This document shows, piece by piece, positions 61,091 to 64,000 of a stretch of DNA of 64,000 nucleotides. The notes below the pieces were generated by a model, which made no database searches, was not told where the DNA came from, and saw only the letters and a list, made by a program, of their open reading frames with translations. This stretch comes from Pseudomonadales bacterium (GTDB taxonomy: Bacteria > Pseudomonadota > Gammaproteobacteria > Pseudomonadales > DT-91). A program made the position numbers and the translations under genes. The stretch's first letter is position 1. Every line of letters starts with the position of its first letter. The stretch is taken from the NCBI GenBank assembly GCA_013215055.1, contig JABSRQ010000009.1, positions 62,001-126,000 on the forward strand, in the 5' to 3' direction.

Positions 61091-64000
61091 TTACATTTGA
61101 AAGAAACCAATTTTAGATTCCAGTTCTTTGGCCTGATTACCCATCGCATCACTGGTCGCAGCAACCTCTTCAACCAGGGCTGCATTTTGCTGGGTCATCT
61201 CATCCATCTTGGTTACTGCCCTATTCACTTCGGTGATGCCCAAAGACTGCTCCTCACTAGCCGTGGCAATTTCTGCGACCAGATCTGAAACCTCCTGCAC
61301 CGATTGCAAAATAATTTTCAGGGATTCACCCGATTCATTCACCAGGGACTTGCCTTCTTCAACTTTATGGACAGAGTCTTCGATTAAATCTTTAATCTCT
61401 TTAGCCGCGGTTGCCGAACGCCCGGCCAGGTTTCGCACCTCACCGGCCACCACCGCAAACCCCCGGCCCTGTTCGCCTGCTCTTGCCGCTTCCACCGAAG
61501 CATTTAACGCCAACAAATTAGTCTGGAATGCGATCTCATCAATCACCGAGATAATATCGTTAATCTTGCTGCTGGATTCAGAAATCTCGCCCATCGCAAT
61601 AACAGCTTCATTAACCACATCTCCGCCTTTAATAGCGATATCCCGGGTTTTGAGTGCAAGCTGACTGGCATTTTTTGAACTCTCGGTATTTTGTATAATC
61701 GTTGCGGTCATCTGCTCCATGCTCGAGGCGGTCTCTTCCAGACTCGCCGCCTGTTGTTCGGTGCGCCGACTTAAATCAAGATTACCTGCGGAAATTTCAT
61801 CAGCGGCACGTTTTACCGAGGATGAACCCGCTTTAATCTCACCCAATACATTAACCAAATTAGAAATCGTAGTATTGGTATCCTGTTTTAATTGATCAAA
61901 TGTGCCCTGATGCTGGTTATTGATCGATACGGTTAAATTCCCCGTCGCCATCGCAGCAAGAGAGCGACGTAAATCTGAGGTTGCCGATTCGGTTGATTGA
62001 TTTAAGTTATTAAGATTTTCACTTAAACTCAGATAAAAGCCACTGAGTCCTGTGGTCGGAATTTTAACCGTAAAATTTCCCTTGGCAGCATGCTCGGCCA
62101 AGTTAGAGACTTGCCCTACCGTATCGTCTAATTTATTGGCCATTAAATTGGCATAATCGGCTAATTCCTGCAGCTTGCCTTCATACTGTGTAGAGACTTT
62201 TGAATTTAAATCGCCCTCGGCAATATTTTTTAATACAAGACCCACATCGGAGATGCCACTGTTTAAAACCGAAGACAATTCATTTAACGCATGGGCAATG
62301 GTGAGATAAAAACCCTGTTTATTCTCTTCACTAACCTGCGTATCAAACTGGCCTTTTTTAACCACATTTACGGTATTAACAATATCGCTGATCGCCGCAT
62401 TTAATTGCCCCGACATCGAGTTAGTCGCCTCGGCTAACTGAGCTAATTTACCCGAATAAGATTTAGTGATGCTGCTATCCAGATTGCCACAGGAGATAGC
62501 CGTTAATACCTGAGACACATCCGTTAACGAGCTGTCCAGGTCCTCAATCATGTTATTTAAGCCATCAGAAACCGTATAAAAGAAACCTGTTTTTCCCTGT
62601 AAAGAGATAGACTGAGAGAAATCGCCCTGCTTTGCCGCAGCAATAACACTCTCTACTTCAATTTCAGTTTTTAATTGTTCGGTCTGATCACTCCATTCAA
62701 CAATATGGCCGGTAATGGATTTATTTTCATCAAAAATGGGCGTCACCTGCCAATCGATGGTTAAGCCATTTTGTTCAATACGCTGTTTAAACGAATCTTG
62801 ATGTTGATGAATGCCGTTAATAAATTCGGGATAAGAAGAACACAGTTGATTCACCGGAAATGCCTGAGCTAGCTGATCAACCGCAACAGAAAAGCATGAA
62901 CTATGGGCCTGAATAAAATGTTGCATGGCAAGGTTGGAATAAGTAACCAGCCCCGAGGGTTCAATAATCAATGCCGGCGTGCTGGCATTATCCAATGCCT
63001 GTTTAACCACCTGACTTGATTTAGCCAACTCACTCACTTTTTGTGTCTCTGTCGCTAAAACAGAGGTGAATTGATTAAAACTTTTACACAGGTTTTCGAT
63101 TTCAGTAAAACCTTTAACATCGACGGTTTTACTTAAATCGGCATTACCTGCTTCTAATTCACTGACATATTCCTGCACATCGGTTTGAAAAAGGGTAATG
63201 CAGGAGGAGACATTTCTAGCCATAAAAATTAATAAACACGCGATGGCTATAGATAATAAAATAAGCACCGCAACAGATAAAATGATCGCGGTTGAAAGCG
63301 CACTATCAACTTGTTTATGAATCAGAAGCCGGGTTTTTTCCAAGGCGGCCTCACCGGAATGCACCTTATCTCGCATGATTAACATCAGGCCCTGCTCGGC
63401 GGTTAATCCTATAGAGATTTCTAACTCGGTTAGTTTATTAAAGTTATCTTCGTAGCGAGTAACAGACAGATTCAGTTTACGCTGCAGTTTGGCATCATCA
63501 ACTCTGGCAACTGAGCTTTTTAGGAACTTAAAAACCTGTTTGAAACGCTTTATATAGGTTTCATCTCGATACAGAAGAAAGTTCTTTTCATAACGACGTA
63601 AGGTCAACATATAGCGATTTAACGTCACATTCTCAGACTCTTCTATCACTTCTTCCGCTCGATGTGCGGCCGTTCTTAGTTCGCCGTATTGTCCACTATT
63701 GAGGGTTAAGCCAATATCATTTTGTAACTGCACCACCGATTGAAAGGCGGCTTGATAATCTAAAAAAATCGGTTTTATTTTTTCCAGCTCCTGACTGTCC
63801 AGCCCTACGTCAACGGTATTTTTAAGCAGCACGTTATAACTTTTTATCAACCCATCAAAGGTTTGATTGTATCTCTCCAGATATTTATTATCTTTGCGCA
63901 CCAGAAAATCTTTTTCATGACGGCGTAAACTTAACATGCCAGAATTAACCTTTTCTAGCTGGGTTCTAATTTCATAATAAGAAATAATATGAGTGAACTG
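61091..64000 (-). CDS. Methyl-accepting chemotaxis protein with HBM sensor and poly-HAMP chain (5' end outside window)
   Basis: 969 codons are visible and the frame is open to the window edge, so the start lies to the right. Two repeats of LRRxEKDFLxRxDxxYxxxF type ([20 protein letters not shown] and [18 protein letters not shown]) mark a helical bimodular (HBM) periplasmic sensor. A membrane helix ([20 protein letters not shown]) follows, then a HAMP, a PAS-like domain ([15 protein letters not shown] to [12 protein letters not shown]), a chain of about five further HAMP-like units (each with GxFxxxI / GNLxxxI or GDLNSKV turns), and the methyl-accepting helices with the signalling hairpin [20 protein letters not shown]. 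Adaptation and receptor-array membership are expected; the ligand is unknown. Confidence 0.93.
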   Translation of the reverse strand, partial: QFTHIISYYEIRTQLEKVNSGMLSLRRHEKDFLVRKDNKYLERYNQTFDGLIKSYNVLLKNTVDVGLDSQELEKIKPIFLDYQAAFQSVVQLQNDIGLTLNSGQYGELRTAAHRAEEVIEESENVTLNRYMLTLRRYEKNFLLYRDETYIKRFKQVFKFLKSSVARVDDAKLQRKLNLSVTRYEDNFNKLTELEISIGLTAEQGLMLIMRDKVHSGEAALEKTRLLIHKQVDSALSTAIILSVAVLILLSIAIACLLIFMARNVSSCITLFQTDVQEYVSELEAGNADLSKTVDVKGFTEIENLCKSFNQFTSVLATETQKVSELAKSSQVVKQALDNASTPALIIEPSGLVTYSNLAMQHFIQAHSSCFSVAVDQLAQAFPVNQLCSSYPEFINGIHQHQDSFKQRIEQNGLTIDWQVTPIFDENKSITGHIVEWSDQTEQLKTEIEVESVIAAAKQGDFSQSISLQGKTGFFYTVSDGLNNMIEDLDSSLTDVSQVLTAISCGNLDSSITKSYSGKLAQLAEATNSMSGQLNAAISDIVNTVNVVKKGQFDTQVSEENKQGFYLTIAHALNELSSVLNSGISDVGLVLKNIAEGDLNSKVSTQYEGKLQELADYANLMANKLDDTVGQVSNLAEHAAKGNFTVKIPTTGLSGFYLSLSENLNNLNQSTESATSDLRRSLAAMATGNLTVSINNQHQGTFDQLKQDTNTTISNLVNVLGEIKAGSSSVKRAADEISAGNLDLSRRTEQQAASLEETASSMEQMTATIIQNTESSKNASQLALKTRDIAIKGGDVVNEAVIAMGEISESSSKINDIISVIDEIAFQTNLLALNASVEAARAGEQGRGFAVVAGEVRNLAGRSATAAKEIKDLIEDSVHKVEEGKSLVNESGESLKIILQSVQEVSDLVAEIATASEEQSLGITEVNRAVTKMDEMTQQNAALVEEVAATSDAMGNQAKELESKIGFFQM

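Overview
The window looks like chromosomal DNA of a heterotrophic, probably marine gammaproteobacterium with moderate GC. The order rng-maf-mreD-mreC-mreB next to gatCAB, plus the cyclic-di-GMP genes, P450s, a LuxA-like (LLM) oxidoreductase and Old Yellow Enzyme, fits the Spongiibacteraceae/Cellvibrionales type. This placement is inference from gene content; there is no rRNA in the window.

Layout. 1-3.4 kb (minus strand): envelope and cell-shape genes (RNase G 5' end, Maf, MreD, MreC, MreB). 3.7-7.2 kb (plus): the GatCAB tRNA amidotransferase and a small protein. 7.4-9.3 kb: a membrane diguanylate cyclase facing a PilZ protein. 9.6-10.9 kb: a shattered TonB-dependent receptor. 11.2-15.9 kb: a tight four-gene operon (DUF3348, MotA/ZorA-like DUF802 with a very long coiled coil, MotB/ZorB-like OmpA protein, DUF2894) that looks like an ion-driven motor of unknown purpose. 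15.9-19.4 kb: a MocR regulator divergent from an EamA exporter and an SDR, with clear operator repeats between. 19.5-22.4 kb: small envelope genes, a GFA protein and a lipoprotein with a HELAH zinc motif. 22.8-24.3 kb: a decayed IS91-type element. 24.5-37.3 kb (minus): an acyl-CoA ligase, an RND/MMPL exporter and a 2780-residue lipoprotein. 37.5-41.7 kb: a glutamine amidotransferase, a CDP-alcohol phosphatidyltransferase facing a cytidylyltransferase, a phosphodiesterase behind a tandem Pho box, and a quinone-oxidoreductase-like enzyme.

41.8-60 kb is an accessory catabolic island. Two very large hybrid histidine kinases, each with four tandem periplasmic solute-binding domains, bracket two paralogous cytochrome P450s, an LLM oxidoreductase, an SRPBCC protein, a TetR regulator, an enoyl-CoA hydratase, an NAD(P)-binding protein and an Old Yellow Enzyme. 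Both P450 promoters carry inverted repeats placed as repressor operators. 60-61 kb holds remnants of a third kinase/solute-binding system. The right edge is a chemoreceptor with a chain of HAMP-like units that runs off the window.

The best candidates for something undescribed are the MotAB/Zorya-like four-gene operon and the kinase-bracketed P450 island.
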